This document shows, piece after piece, positions 1 to 7,796 of a stretch of DNA of 64,000 nt. Position numbers and translations under genes: made by a program. This DNA comes from Planotetraspora silvatica (GTDB taxonomy: Bacteria > Actinomycetota > Actinomycetes > Streptosporangiales > Streptosporangiaceae): contig NZ_BOOQ01000003.1 in the NCBI RefSeq assembly GCF_016863315.1, forward strand, positions 124,001 to 188,000. The letters run 5' to 3'. The notes below the pieces were generated by a model. It saw nothing but the letters and a program-made list of their open reading frames with translations. It did no database searches and had not been told where the DNA came from. How positions within the stretch are numbered: position 1 is the first letter of the stretch; each line of letters begins with the position of its first letter.

Positions 1-35
1 CGATGCTGCTCCGCGAGCTCGAGGGCATCATCTGA
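1..35 (+). CDS. C-terminal end of a CDS cut by the window edge
   Basis: An open frame runs in from the left edge and ends at TGA 33-35; the visible residues are MLLRELEGII. A terminator-like hairpin follows about 65 bp later, which fits the end of a real gene. In related actinobacteria thioredoxin genes lie near here and their C-termini often look like LLREL, so thioredoxin is possible, but ten residues cannot prove it. Confidence 0.35.
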   Translation, partial: MLLRELEGII

Positions 36-98
36 CGGTCGTGCCCCCTGCGGCGTGAGCCGTACCACCGCCTTTCCGGCGGAACACACCCACAAGAG

Positions 99-128
99 AG
101 CCCCTCTCGCCCAGCGGCGCGGGGGGCT
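99..128. terminator. Rho-independent terminator-like hairpin
   Basis: AGCCCC at 99-104 pairs with GGGGCT at 123-128, followed by TT and a further T-rich stretch. It sits between the partial gene at the left edge and the convergent acetyltransferase gene, so it could end transcripts from either side. Confidence 0.5.
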
Positions 129-260
129 TTCGGGTTTTCACGACGCCGCCGGTCGAACGTGGGTGCTTTCACGGCCCGCGCCGGCTTCGGACGGCCCGGC
201 CCTACCGCTCTGACGGTTCCCAAGAGGTGGCTGGGGCGAGGGCGACGGGCTGAGATCGTC

Positions 261-878
261 TCAGACGGGCCGTAGCGCTCTCTCTGGACTCATTGATCCA
301 AGAAGGCGTTCAAGGGCCACCTCGACGTCCTCACGCCACGAGACGGCCGTCTTGAGCTCCAACCGGAGCCGGGGGAAGCGCAAATGTGGGCGAACTGTTT
401 TGAAACCAACCGAAAGCAGATATTCGGCTGGCATGACGCAGCTGGGCTGTTCCCATTTCAGGTCGCCGAACGCCTCGATCGCCCGCACTCCCCGGCGCGT
501 CAGGTCCTTGGCCACCCCCTGGACGAGCATCCGGCCGAGCCCTCCCCCGGAGAACTCGGGCATGATGTGCGCCGTCATGAGCAACACCGCGTCGGAGCTG
601 ACCGGCGAGGTCGGGAAGGCGATCGAGCGGGGCACGTAGAGCGGAGGCGCGTAGAGCACGAATCCGGCGGCCACTCCGTCGACATAAACGATCTTCCCGC
701 AGCTCCCCCAGTCCAGGAGCGTTCCGGAGATCCACGCCTCCTTCTCCAGGCCCGGGTCGCCGGCCTGTACGGCACGCTCCCCACCGACGGGGTCGAGCTC
801 CCAGAACACGCACTGCCGGCAACGGCGTGGCAGGTCGTCAAGGTTGTCGAGGGTGACGTTGGCCAGCCGACGCGACAC
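261..878 (-). CDS. GNAT family N-acetyltransferase
   Basis: This encodes a putative acetyl-CoA dependent N-acetyltransferase of about 205 residues; the substrate is unknown. The acetyl-CoA binding loop is visible as GGGLGRMLVQGVAKDL after a beta strand containing LLMTAHIMPEF, and the N-terminal CRQCVFWELDP stretch is typical of a conserved actinobacterial GNAT found beside the parAB region. The open frame extends upstream to 1070, but similarity to the family starts at VSRRLANVTLDNL, so I chose the GTG at 878; the upstream 64 codons look like non-coding read-through. It is divergent from the aminotransferase gene at 1164. Two cysteines in CRQC could bind metal, which is speculative. Confidence 0.8.
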   Translation of the reverse strand: MSRRLANVTLDNLDDLPRRCRQCVFWELDPVGGERAVQAGDPGLEKEAWISGTLLDWGSCGKIVYVDGVAAGFVLYAPPLYVPRSIAFPTSPVSSDAVLLMTAHIMPEFSGGGLGRMLVQGVAKDLTRRGVRAIEAFGDLKWEQPSCVMPAEYLLSVGFKTVRPHLRFPRLRLELKTAVSWREDVEVALERLLGSMSPERALRPV

Positions 879-1163
879 GTGTTGCCCCAATCCCCGCCAG
901 GAGTGTTGCCAGGAAAAGCGCGCGAATACGGCGTCTCCAGCTGGCATCGTAACCCAGGGAAAGGGGGCGGAGGCCGGACGCCACAACCTTCCCCCGCCCC
1001 TGTTTCCACGGGTGTCAGAGCCCGTCTCCGGAGCCGTCTCCGGCCGCCCGCCGACGTTGCGGAGCGGCAAGGCCGAGCGCCCTTCATGGTCAAGGCCCTG
1101 CTGTGATCGGCGTGGCGCGCTACCGTACTCTGGATTTCTCGGCTACGTGATCGGAGGTGGACC

Positions 1164-2489
1164 GTGACCCATGAACTCGATCACGGTCGAACGAACGCGG
1201 CCCAAGGGTCGCGAATTGACGCCTACATCGACCGGTACGCAGCACGCGCAGCCGGCATGGTCGCCTCCGAAGTCCGAGCTCTTTTCGCCGTCGCATCGAG
1301 GCCCGAGGTGGTCTCGCTCGCCGGCGGCATGCCGTACGTCACGGCCCTCCCCCTCGACGTGGTCGGCGAGCTCGTCGCCGATCTCGTCGCCAAACGTGGT
1401 CCCGTCGCCCTGCAGTACGGCTCGGGCCAGGGAGACCCCGACCTGCGCGAGCAGATCTGCGAGGTCATGCGGATGGAGGGCATCGAAGCCGGCGCCGACG
1501 ACGTCGTCGTCACCGTGGGCTCTCAGCAGGCCCTCGACCTGATCACCCGGATCTTCATCGACCCGGGTGACGTCGTTCTGGCGGAGGGGCCCTCCTATGT
1601 GGGCGCGCTCGGGACGTTCGGCGCCTACCAGGCCAAGGTCGTGCATGTCGCCATGGACGACCAGGGGCTCATTCCCGAGTCACTCGCGCAGACCATCTAC
1701 GCGCTGCAGACGGCGGGGAACCGCATCAAGTTCCTCTACACGATCCCGACCTTCCAGAACCCGGCCGGGGTCACGCTCAACGAGGTCCGCCGCCGCCAGG
1801 TTCTCGAGATCTGCCAGCGGGCCGGAGTCCTGGTGGTCGAGGACAACCCCTACGGGCTGCTCGGTTTCGACGGGGAGCCGTTGCGCGCACTGCGGGCCGA
1901 CGATCCTGACGGTGTCGTCTATCTCGGCTCGTTCTCCAAGACGCTGGCGCCGGGCTTCCGCGTCGGCTGGGCACTGGCTCCGCACGCGGTCCGCGACAAG
2001 CTCGTGCTGGCGATGGAGTCCGCGGTGTTGTCGCACTCGACCTTCACCCAACTCGCCGTCGGGCAGTACCTCGCGACCCAGCCCTGGCGTGAGCAGATCA
2101 AGACCTTCCGGGAGCTCTACCGCGAGCGGCGCGACGCGCTGCTCAACTCGCTCGAGGTGTTCATGCCGGCCGGGTGCTCCTGGACGCGTCCCTCCGGCGG
2201 CTTCTTCGTCTGGATGACCCTGCCCGAGGGGCTCGACTCCAAGGCGTTGTTGCCGCGAGCGGTCGCCGAGCGCGTCGCGTTCGTCCCGGGGACCGGCTTC
2301 TACTCCGACGGCGGCGGCGCGCAGCACATGCGACTGTCCTACTGCTATCCCCAGCCCGACCGCATCCGCGAGGGTGTGCGCCGCCTGGCCGGGGTGATCG
2401 AGCAGGAGCTGCAGCTGCGCGACACGTTCGGCACGGGAGCCGCCCGCTGGCACGCCGGAATCGACACGCCCGGCCCAGATCTCGCCTGA
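1164..2489 (+). CDS. PLP-dependent aminotransferase, MocR/2-aminoadipate transaminase-like
   Basis: A fold-type I aminotransferase of 441 residues. The PLP-binding lysine is K259 in GSFSKTLAPGFRVGW, with the usual NP(A)G segment near 199-203 and the cofactor-contacting ED(N)PY at about 226-230. It resembles the aminotransferase half of MocR regulators but has no GntR DNA-binding domain, so it is probably an enzyme acting on amino acids or 2-aminoadipate-like substrates. The GTG start at 1164 has a strong GGAGG ribosome site at 1153. It is followed by the coupled pair at 2557 and 2649, so an operon with the D-Ala-D-Ala ligase-like gene is plausible. The exact substrate cannot be read from the sequence. 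Confidence 0.85.
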   Translation: MTHELDHGRTNAAQGSRIDAYIDRYAARAAGMVASEVRALFAVASRPEVVSLAGGMPYVTALPLDVVGELVADLVAKRGPVALQYGSGQGDPDLREQICEVMRMEGIEAGADDVVVTVGSQQALDLITRIFIDPGDVVLAEGPSYVGALGTFGAYQAKVVHVAMDDQGLIPESLAQTIYALQTAGNRIKFLYTIPTFQNPAGVTLNEVRRRQVLEICQRAGVLVVEDNPYGLLGFDGEPLRALRADDPDGVVYLGSFSKTLAPGFRVGWALAPHAVRDKLVLAMESAVLSHSTFTQLAVGQYLATQPWREQIKTFRELYRERRDALLNSLEVFMPAGCSWTRPSGGFFVWMTLPEGLDSKALLPRAVAERVAFVPGTGFYSDGGGAQHMRLSYCYPQPDRIREGVRRLAGVIEQELQLRDTFGTGAARWHAGIDTPGPDLA

Positions 2490-2556
2490 GGACAGGTGGG
2501 GCTAGCCTGATCGGGCCCGCCCTACAGGACTCCTGCGCGAGAGAAAGGCCCTCTCC

Positions 2557-2652
2557 GTGAGCAAGCGACCGACGACCGAACACTTCATGCCCCTGTCGCA
2601 GATCGAACCGCAGCCCGTGAACGCCGGGCCGCGCCCTGGGAGGCAGGCATGA
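2557..2652 (+). CDS. 31-residue conserved-looking small protein coupled to ddl-like gene
   Basis: A GTG-initiated frame of 31 codons reads MSKRPTTEHFMPLSQIEPQP and continues to TGA 2650-2652. A purine-rich GAGAAAGG lies eight bases upstream, and the stop overlaps the ATG of the next gene by four bases (ATGA), an arrangement that usually means translational coupling. The product is hydrophilic, has no signal peptide and no domain I recognise. It may be a real small protein or only a leader that tunes translation of the ligase-like gene. Confidence 0.6.
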   Translation: MSKRPTTEHFMPLSQIEPQPVNAGPRPGRQA

Positions 2653-3599
2653 GCGATCTCGGCCACGTGCTCGTTCTCGCGGGCGGTCTTTCCTACGAGC
2701 GCGAGGTGTCCATCCGTTCCGGACGTCGCGTCGCCGACGTGCTGCGCTCGGCAGGCGTCGATGTCGAGACCCGCGACACCGACGCCTCGCTGGTGCCGGC
2801 CGTGTTGGCGGACCCGCCGAACGCGGCGTTCGTGACCCTCCATGGCGGCGCGGGCGAGGACGGCGCCATCCGGACCGTCCTCGAACTGCTCGGCGTTCCG
2901 TACGTGGGAGCGACCCCCGACGCGTGCCGGGTGGCCTTCGACAAGCCGACGGCGAAGGCGGTCGTGCGGTCCTGGGGACTGAACACCCCCGATTCGGTCT
3001 CACTGCCCAAGGAGACCTTCCATGACTTGGGCGCGACGGCCGTCCTCGCACGGATCGTGGACGGCCTCGGGCTGCCGCTGTTCGTCAAGCCGTCACGCGG
3101 CGGCTCGGCACTCGGGGCCTCGATCGTGCGCACCGCCGACGAGTTGCCCGCCGCCATGGTCGGCTGCTTCGCGTACGGCGACACCGCATTGATCGAGAAG
3201 TACATCACGGGTGTCGAGATCGCCGTGTCCGTCGTCGACCTCGGTGAAGGTCCGGTCGCCCTGCCTCCGGTGGAAATCGTGCCCGACGGAGGGGTTTACG
3301 ACTACGCGGCGCGCTACACGGCGGGCCACACGGAGTTCTTCGCCCCGGCCCGGCTGTCCGAGGAGGCGACCCAGGCGTGTGCGGCGATGGCCGTGGCCGC
3401 TCACACCGCCCTCGGGCTTCGGGACGTCTCTCGAACCGACCTCATCGTCGACGCCTCCGGCCGACCGTACTTCTTGGAAGTGAATGTCGCGCCCGGCATG
3501 ACCGAGACGTCGCTTCTGCCGATGGCCGCCGAGGCGGCGGGCCGGGATCTCGGCGCTCTCTGCAAGGGCCTTCTTGAGGCAGCCGCTCGCCGCGGGTGA
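2649..3599 (+). CDS. ddl: D-alanine--D-alanine ligase-like ATP-grasp protein
   Basis: An ATP-grasp enzyme of 316 residues, the usual length for D-Ala-D-Ala ligase, which joins two D-alanines for peptidoglycan. Visible are the N-terminal substrate segment (LAGGLSYEREVSIRSG), the ATP-loop KPSRGGSALG and the Mg-binding C-terminal EVNVAPGMTETSL, where classical Ddl has EVNTLPG. The changed motif and the place beside parB suggest a second, origin-linked paralogue rather than the main cell-wall Ddl; a related D-amino-acid substrate is possible. Its start overlaps the stop of the 31-codon ORF. parS sites begin eight bases after its stop. Confidence 0.8.
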   Translation: MSDLGHVLVLAGGLSYEREVSIRSGRRVADVLRSAGVDVETRDTDASLVPAVLADPPNAAFVTLHGGAGEDGAIRTVLELLGVPYVGATPDACRVAFDKPTAKAVVRSWGLNTPDSVSLPKETFHDLGATAVLARIVDGLGLPLFVKPSRGGSALGASIVRTADELPAAMVGCFAYGDTALIEKYITGVEIAVSVVDLGEGPVALPPVEIVPDGGVYDYAARYTAGHTEFFAPARLSEEATQACAAMAVAAHTALGLRDVSRTDLIVDASGRPYFLEVNVAPGMTETSLLPMAAEAAGRDLGALCKGLLEAAARRG

Positions 3600-3606
3600 G
3601 GCTCGA

Positions 3607-3622
3607 CGTTTCACGTGAAACA
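3607..3622. promoter_or_regulatory. parS centromere site 1
   Basis: CGTTTCACGTGAAACA, 15 of 16 matches to the bacterial parS consensus TGTTTCACGTGAAACA. It lies between ddl and parB and is expected to load ParB. Confidence 0.93.
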
Positions 3623-3703
3623 CGGCACCGCCGCCTCGGCCGCCACTCCCCCGGCATGGCATGCATCGCCCTGAGCCACACGCGGTCACTCGAACCGCGA
3701 TGC

Positions 3704-3719
3704 CGTTTCACGTGAAACA
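3704..3719. promoter_or_regulatory. parS centromere site 2
   Basis: CGTTTCACGTGAAACA, identical to site 1, 97 bp further on in the ddl-parB intergenic region. Confidence 0.93.
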
Positions 3720-3755
3720 TCGACGGCGCAGGGGTGCGGAGACGACGAGTCGCGC

Positions 3756-3771
3756 TGTTTCACGTGAAACA
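3756..3771. promoter_or_regulatory. parS centromere site 3 (perfect)
   Basis: TGTTTCACGTGAAACA, a perfect match to the consensus, 12 bp from the parB stop codon. Confidence 0.95.
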
Positions 3772-3782
3772 GCGCCACCCCT

Positions 3783-4742
3783 CTACTCCGGAGAAAGCCC
3801 TCGCATCGCGTTGCTCGCCTCCGGCGCCATTGTGCCGATGATGCGCTCCAGGTCGTCGATCGTGGAGAACTCCACCACGATCTTTCCCTTCCGCTGGCCG
3901 AGGTCGACCCTCACCTTGGTCTCGAAATGGTCCGACAGTCGGTCGGCCAGGTGGCGCAGGGCCGGCGCGGTCGGCTGCTTCTTCCTCGGCTGCCGAGGGG
4001 CCGGTCCGGAGCTGGCGTCTCCCAACGCCACGATCTCCTCCACCGTCCGGACCGACAGTCCCTCGGCCACGATCCGTCCCGCGAGCCGATCCTGTGCGGC
4101 CGGGTCGTCCAGCGAAAGCAGCGCACGCGCGTGCCCCGCACTGATCACACCCGCGGCGAGGCGCACCTGGACGTTCGGCGGGAGGTTCAGGAGCCGAAGC
4201 GTGTTGGTGATGTGCGAACGCGACCGGCCGACCTTCCGCGCCAGCACCTCGTGGGTGGCCCCGAAGTCGTCGAGCAGTTGCTGGTAGGCAGCCGCCTCCT
4301 CGAGCGAGTTGAGCTGCTCGCGCTGGAGGTTCTCGATGAGAGCCTCGCGCAGCATCTCGTCGTCCTGCGTGCTGCGGACGATGGCCGGGATGGTCTCGAA
4401 ACCGGCGAGCTGGGAGGCCCGCCACCGGCGCTCCCCCATGATGAGCTCGAACTGGCCGGCGCCCAACGAGCGCACGACCACCGGCTGGAGGAGACCGACC
4501 TCCTTGATGGAGGCGGCCAGTTCGTCGAGCCGGTCCTCGTCGAAGACGTCACGCGGCTGGCGGGGGTTGGGAGAGATCGCCGCGACCGGAATCTCTTGGA
4601 AGTAGGCCCCGTCGACGGGCTTCAACCCCGAATCCACTGACTCCTCAGCGGGAGAACTCGCTGCGACCGATGGATCCACGATCGGCCCCGTGGGGATCAG
4701 AGCTCCAAGCCCCTTGCCCAGTCCCCGACGCTGCTGAGTCAC
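3783..4742 (-). CDS. parB: Chromosome partitioning protein ParB
   Basis: ParB of 319 residues, a CTP-switch clamp that loads at parS and spreads to organise the origin for segregation. The N-terminal RRGLGKGLGALIP is the typical ParA-stimulating region; the CTP-binding GERRWRAS is at about 103-110, ENLQRE follows at about 138, the helix-turn-helix around VGRSRSHITNTLRLLNLP, and a C-terminal dimerisation segment ends the protein. Three parS sites lie just beyond its stop. Unlike most actinobacteria, it does not abut parA: 562 bp separate the two genes, so ParB may have its own promoter. Confidence 0.97.
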   Translation of the reverse strand: MTQQRRGLGKGLGALIPTGPIVDPSVAASSPAEESVDSGLKPVDGAYFQEIPVAAISPNPRQPRDVFDEDRLDELAASIKEVGLLQPVVVRSLGAGQFELIMGERRWRASQLAGFETIPAIVRSTQDDEMLREALIENLQREQLNSLEEAAAYQQLLDDFGATHEVLARKVGRSRSHITNTLRLLNLPPNVQVRLAAGVISAGHARALLSLDDPAAQDRLAGRIVAEGLSVRTVEEIVALGDASSGPAPRQPRKKQPTAPALRHLADRLSDHFETKVRVDLGQRKGKIVVEFSTIDDLERIIGTMAPEASNAMRGLSPE

Positions 4743-5304
4743 CGCTGCTCCTTACGCACCGCACAGAAGGCTGTGCCCAGCGGCCGAGACCACTGGGCAC
4801 TTCACGCACACACCACGAGAGGTTACCGCCGCGCGACCCCCGGCATGAGCATCGGCGCACAGAGTCTGGCGCGACGGCAAGCGATGAGATGGGTCAGAGG
4901 CCACCACGGGCGGATCCGAGAGCAGGTGATCGGCCGTCCATCCGGCGACTCTCGTTCGGCAAGGCATCCTGCGGAAGAAGCCGGGGGCCGAGTTCGCCCA
5001 CTGATCCGGCCTGCGGGAGAAGCCGTCCCTCCCCCATCTGTCGCAGTGGTCCACCCGCCACATGAGGAGGTGCCCACCCGGGGCCGAGTGTCGCGGGCGC
5101 GTGGCCGATGTCGCGAGGCCGGTATATGGAGGAAGGCCGGAGGGCGACTTCAGAGCGGACGCCTCCGGCCGACGACTGCGATGACGGGGCGACGATCGAG
5201 GGTGCGGTGCGGGATCGATCGTCGCGGCTGCGCGACAGGAACGGCTCGACGGTGCGGTGAAGGATCGTCGCGGCCGCGCGTGACGGGAACGATTCGACAG
5301 CGGA
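4743..5304. other. 562-bp gap between parB and parA
   Basis: No convincing gene is present; overlapping open frames on both strands have low-complexity, Arg/Pro/Ser-rich translations and no recognisable product. The stretch holds an inverted repeat TGCCCAG...CTGGGCA (4774-4801) upstream of parB and the tandem repeat at 5201-5298. It probably contains the parB promoter. Confidence 0.55.
5201..5298. repeat. Two-copy imperfect tandem repeat (about 48-50 bp)
   Basis: Unit 1 (5201-5250) and unit 2 (5251-5298) both read GGTGCGGTG, two variable bases, GGATCG, then TCGCGGC, GCGCG, GGAACG and TCGAC in the same order. Small indels (ATCG in unit 1, TGA in unit 2) break the period. The repeat ends seven bases before the parA stop codon. 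Confidence 0.75.
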
Positions 5305-6246
5305 TTACGAGGCTCCCGCGAGTGCCGCCGCCCGGTAGGCGATCTCCCGAGCCGCCTCCATGTACGCCATCGCACCACTCGAACCCGGGTCGTAGGTCAT
5401 GACCGACTGCCCGTAGCTCGGCGCCTCGGACAGACGGACGCTCCGCGGGATCACCGAGTCGAGAACCGTGTCACCGAAGTGGGACCGCACCTCGTCGGCG
5501 ACCTGTGACGCGAGCCGCGTACGACCGTCGTACATCGTGAGGAGGATCGTCGACAGCGCCAGCGTCTGGTTCAGATGGACGCGGACGAGTTCGACGTTCT
5601 GCAGGAGCTGGCTGAGACCTTCCAGCGCGTAGTACTCGCACTGGATGGGGATCAGCACCTCCTGTGCCGCCGCCATCGCATTCACGGTGAGCAGGCCGAG
5701 GGACGGCGGGCAGTCGATGAAGATGTAGTCGAACTCCATGGACTCGAAGGCGGCCAGCGCACGCTTCAGGCGCGTCTCCCTGCCAACCATGGGAACCAGC
5801 TCGATCTCCGCGCCGGCCAAGTCGAGGGTGGCGGGCGCACAGAAGAGCCCGGGCATGTCCGGCACCGGCTTCACGATCGACGAGAGCGGCAGGTCGTCCA
5901 CCAGCACCTGGTAGACCGACGGCGTCCCCGCCCGATGGTCCGTCGCGAGAGCGGTCGACGCGTTCCCCTGCGGGTCCAGGTCCACCACCAGGACGCGCTG
6001 CCCGTGCATGGACAGCGCAGCCGCGAGGTTGACCGACGTGGTGGTCTTGCCCACCCCGCCCTTCTGGTTGGACACGGTCAGCACCCGGCAATGGGGAGGC
6101 CGTGGCCAGTCCCCGCCACTGCGGGTCGAATATCCGACAGAAGATTCAGCCACCAGTGGGGGTGTGGCTGTTTCACGTGAAACCACGGAGCTCAATGCCT
6201 CTCGTACCAACGGTGAATCGCCAGGTTGAAGGGGGGTCTGGGACAC
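5305..6246 (-). CDS. parA: Chromosome partitioning ATPase ParA
   Basis: A Walker-type ATPase of 313 residues that works with ParB to segregate origins. The deviant Walker A KGGVGKTT lies in VSNQKGGVGKTTTSVNLAA, followed by the switch VVDLDPQGNAST and the Walker B FIDCPPSLG. The open frame reaches back to 6390, but the GTG at 6246 has a good AAAGGAC ribosome site eight bases upstream and avoids overlap with rsmG, so I chose it. A parS-like site is embedded in the N-terminal coding region, where it encodes VSRET. Confidence 0.95.
   Translation of the reverse strand: MSQTPLQPGDSPLVREALSSVVSRETATPPLVAESSVGYSTRSGGDWPRPPHCRVLTVSNQKGGVGKTTTSVNLAAALSMHGQRVLVVDLDPQGNASTALATDHRAGTPSVYQVLVDDLPLSSIVKPVPDMPGLFCAPATLDLAGAEIELVPMVGRETRLKRALAAFESMEFDYIFIDCPPSLGLLTVNAMAAAQEVLIPIQCEYYALEGLSQLLQNVELVRVHLNQTLALSTILLTMYDGRTRLASQVADEVRSHFGDTVLDSVIPRSVRLSEAPSYGQSVMTYDPGSSGAMAYMEAAREIAYRAAALAGAS
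6169..6184. promoter_or_regulatory. parS site inside parA
   Basis: TGTTTCACGTGAAACC matches the consensus at 15 of 16 bases; only the last base differs. It lies within codons for VVSRET near the ParA N-terminus. Confidence 0.88.
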
Positions 6247-6386
6247 GGTCGCCGTCCTTTCGACCTGCGAAACGGAAAATCGAGGCCAGCCAAGCCCCGA
6301 CGGCCGGCTTGCTGTCGCGATCTCCCAGGGTAGGGCGACCGGACTCGTCGGCCAACCCAGGCCCGCTGTCGCATCCAGCAAGACGC

Positions 6387-7079
6387 TCACCTCTTCCGTC
6401 GCCGCCGTGCACCACGTCCACTCGACTCGGGGGATGCTCCCGCGACTACGCGAACGAGGGTGGCGGGCGGATCGACCCTACCGCGCCCCACCGTAACAAG
6501 CTCAGCCGAACGCGCCCCAGACGCCTTCAATTGAGGTCTGGCCGCCTCCAGTTCCTCGACGGCCCGCTCCCCCTTCATCGCCAGCAGCTGCCCGTCCTCG
6601 CGGAGCAATGGCAACGACCACTCGAGAAGCCGGTCGAGGGGTGCGACCGCGCGGGCCGTCGCCACGTCGAACGCCCGCTTGCCCGCGAGTTCCTCCGCCC
6701 GGCCGCGTACCACCTCGGCGTTGGCGAGATCCAGCGCCTCAACCGCCTCGGACAGGAAGACGGTGCGCCGCAGAAGCGGATCAAGCAACGTCACCCTGAT
6801 GTCCGGGCGCACGATCGACAGGACCAGGCCCGGCAGACCCGCCCCCGAACCGATGTCGACGACGCGGGCGTCCTGCGGGATCGCCTCGGCGACGACGGCG
6901 CAGTTGAGCAGGTGACGCTCCCATATGCGAGGAATCTCACGGGGCCCGAGCAGGCCGCGGACGACCCCCGGCCCCGCGAGCAGTTCCGCGAACAGCCGTG
7001 CCCGGCCCAGCGCGTCACCGGTGAAAACCTCCCGCGCCACGATCGGCACTTCGGGCAGCTCGTTGCTCTCCGTCATCAC
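6387..7079 (-). CDS. rsmG: 16S rRNA (guanine527-N7)-methyltransferase RsmG
   Basis: RsmG (GidB) methylates N7 of G527 in 16S rRNA; loss is known to give low-level streptomycin resistance. The protein has 230 residues with the SAM-binding VVDIGSGAGLPGLVLSI, the upstream IWERHLLNC segment and a second motif VATARAVAPLDRLLEW. The tail is very basic (GARRRRKR), possibly an RNA contact. Two adjacent Met codons make the start uncertain by one codon. It is followed by parA on the same strand. Confidence 0.95.
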   Translation of the reverse strand: MMTESNELPEVPIVAREVFTGDALGRARLFAELLAGPGVVRGLLGPREIPRIWERHLLNCAVVAEAIPQDARVVDIGSGAGLPGLVLSIVRPDIRVTLLDPLLRRTVFLSEAVEALDLANAEVVRGRAEELAGKRAFDVATARAVAPLDRLLEWSLPLLREDGQLLAMKGERAVEELEAARPQLKASGARSAELVTVGRGRVDPPATLVRVVAGASPESSGRGARRRRKR

Positions 7080-7233
7080 TCACTCATTCGCGAACCGTCT
7101 CGGGCCAAGGGTAGTGGCCCATCCCCGCACGAACCTGAAGGTCGTGTCTGACAAATCATGCCCTGCCACGAGGGACTCAGCAGGCGCGTGGCCCACGATC
7201 CATCGCTTGAACGGCCGAGCCTGTGGAAACGAC

Positions 7234-7267
7234 AAAGCCGCCGGCTCCAAGGGAGTCCGGCGGCTTT
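7234..7267. terminator. Strong bidirectional terminator after jag
   Basis: AAAGCCGCCGG at 7234 pairs with CCGGCGGCTTT ending at 7267, with extra pairing CTC/GAG near the loop. It lies 15 bp beyond the jag stop and separates the rpmH-jag cluster from rsmG-parAB. Confidence 0.85.
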
Positions 7268-7282
7268 CCGTACGAAGAGAGA

Positions 7283-7777
7283 CTAGACGGGGAGGACGAC
7301 GACGAATCGACGCGGCTCCTCCCCCTCCGACTCGCTCCTGAGCCCGGCCGCGGCGACCGCGTCGTGCACGATCTTCCGCTCGAAGGGTGTCATCGGCTGC
7401 AGGGCCTTGGGTTCCCCGCTGCGCTTGACGTCGTGGGCCGCGGCAGAGCCGATCTTGGTGAGTTCCACCCTGCGGCGCTCGCGGTAACGACCGACGTCGA
7501 GCATGAGCCTGGAGCGCTCACCGGTCTGCCGGTGCACCGCGAGGCGGGTGAGCTCCTGGAGGGCTTCGAGCACCTCACCGGCGGGACCCGTCAGGTCGAC
7601 GCCCTTGATGTCGACGACCGACACCAGGGCGCGATCCCCTTCGACGTCCATGTCGATGTCGCCATCGATGTCGGCGATGTCGAGGAGGCCCTCGAGGTAG
7701 TCGGCCGCGATCTCCCCCTCCTGCTCCAACGCCTCGACGTCGGGAGCAGGCTTCGGGCTGTCCTCAGCTTCGGTCAC
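7283..7777 (-). CDS. jag: Jag/KhpB family RNA-binding protein (KH and R3H domains)
   Basis: A 164-residue cytoplasmic RNA-binding protein. A KH-like domain occupies roughly residues 20-95 (DYLEGLLDIADIDGD; VLEALQELTRLAVHR) and an R3H domain about 98-160, with the signature RERRRVELTKIG and the ending PFERKIVHDAV. Homologues (Jag/KhpB) are encoded beside yidC in most Gram-positives and are linked to cell-division and cell-wall control. The gap to yidC is only 19 bp, so co-transcription is likely. Confidence 0.93.
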   Translation of the reverse strand: MTEAEDSPKPAPDVEALEQEGEIAADYLEGLLDIADIDGDIDMDVEGDRALVSVVDIKGVDLTGPAGEVLEALQELTRLAVHRQTGERSRLMLDVGRYRERRRVELTKIGSAAAHDVKRSGEPKALQPMTPFERKIVHDAVAAAGLRSESEGEEPRRFVVVLPV

Positions 7778-7796
7778 GTCCGGGACTCTCCTTCTG

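Noticed and set aside
4773-5402. 209-codon plus-strand frame in the parB-parA gap
   Set aside because: Runs into the parA coding region antisense, lacks a ribosome site and has Arg-rich low-complexity content.
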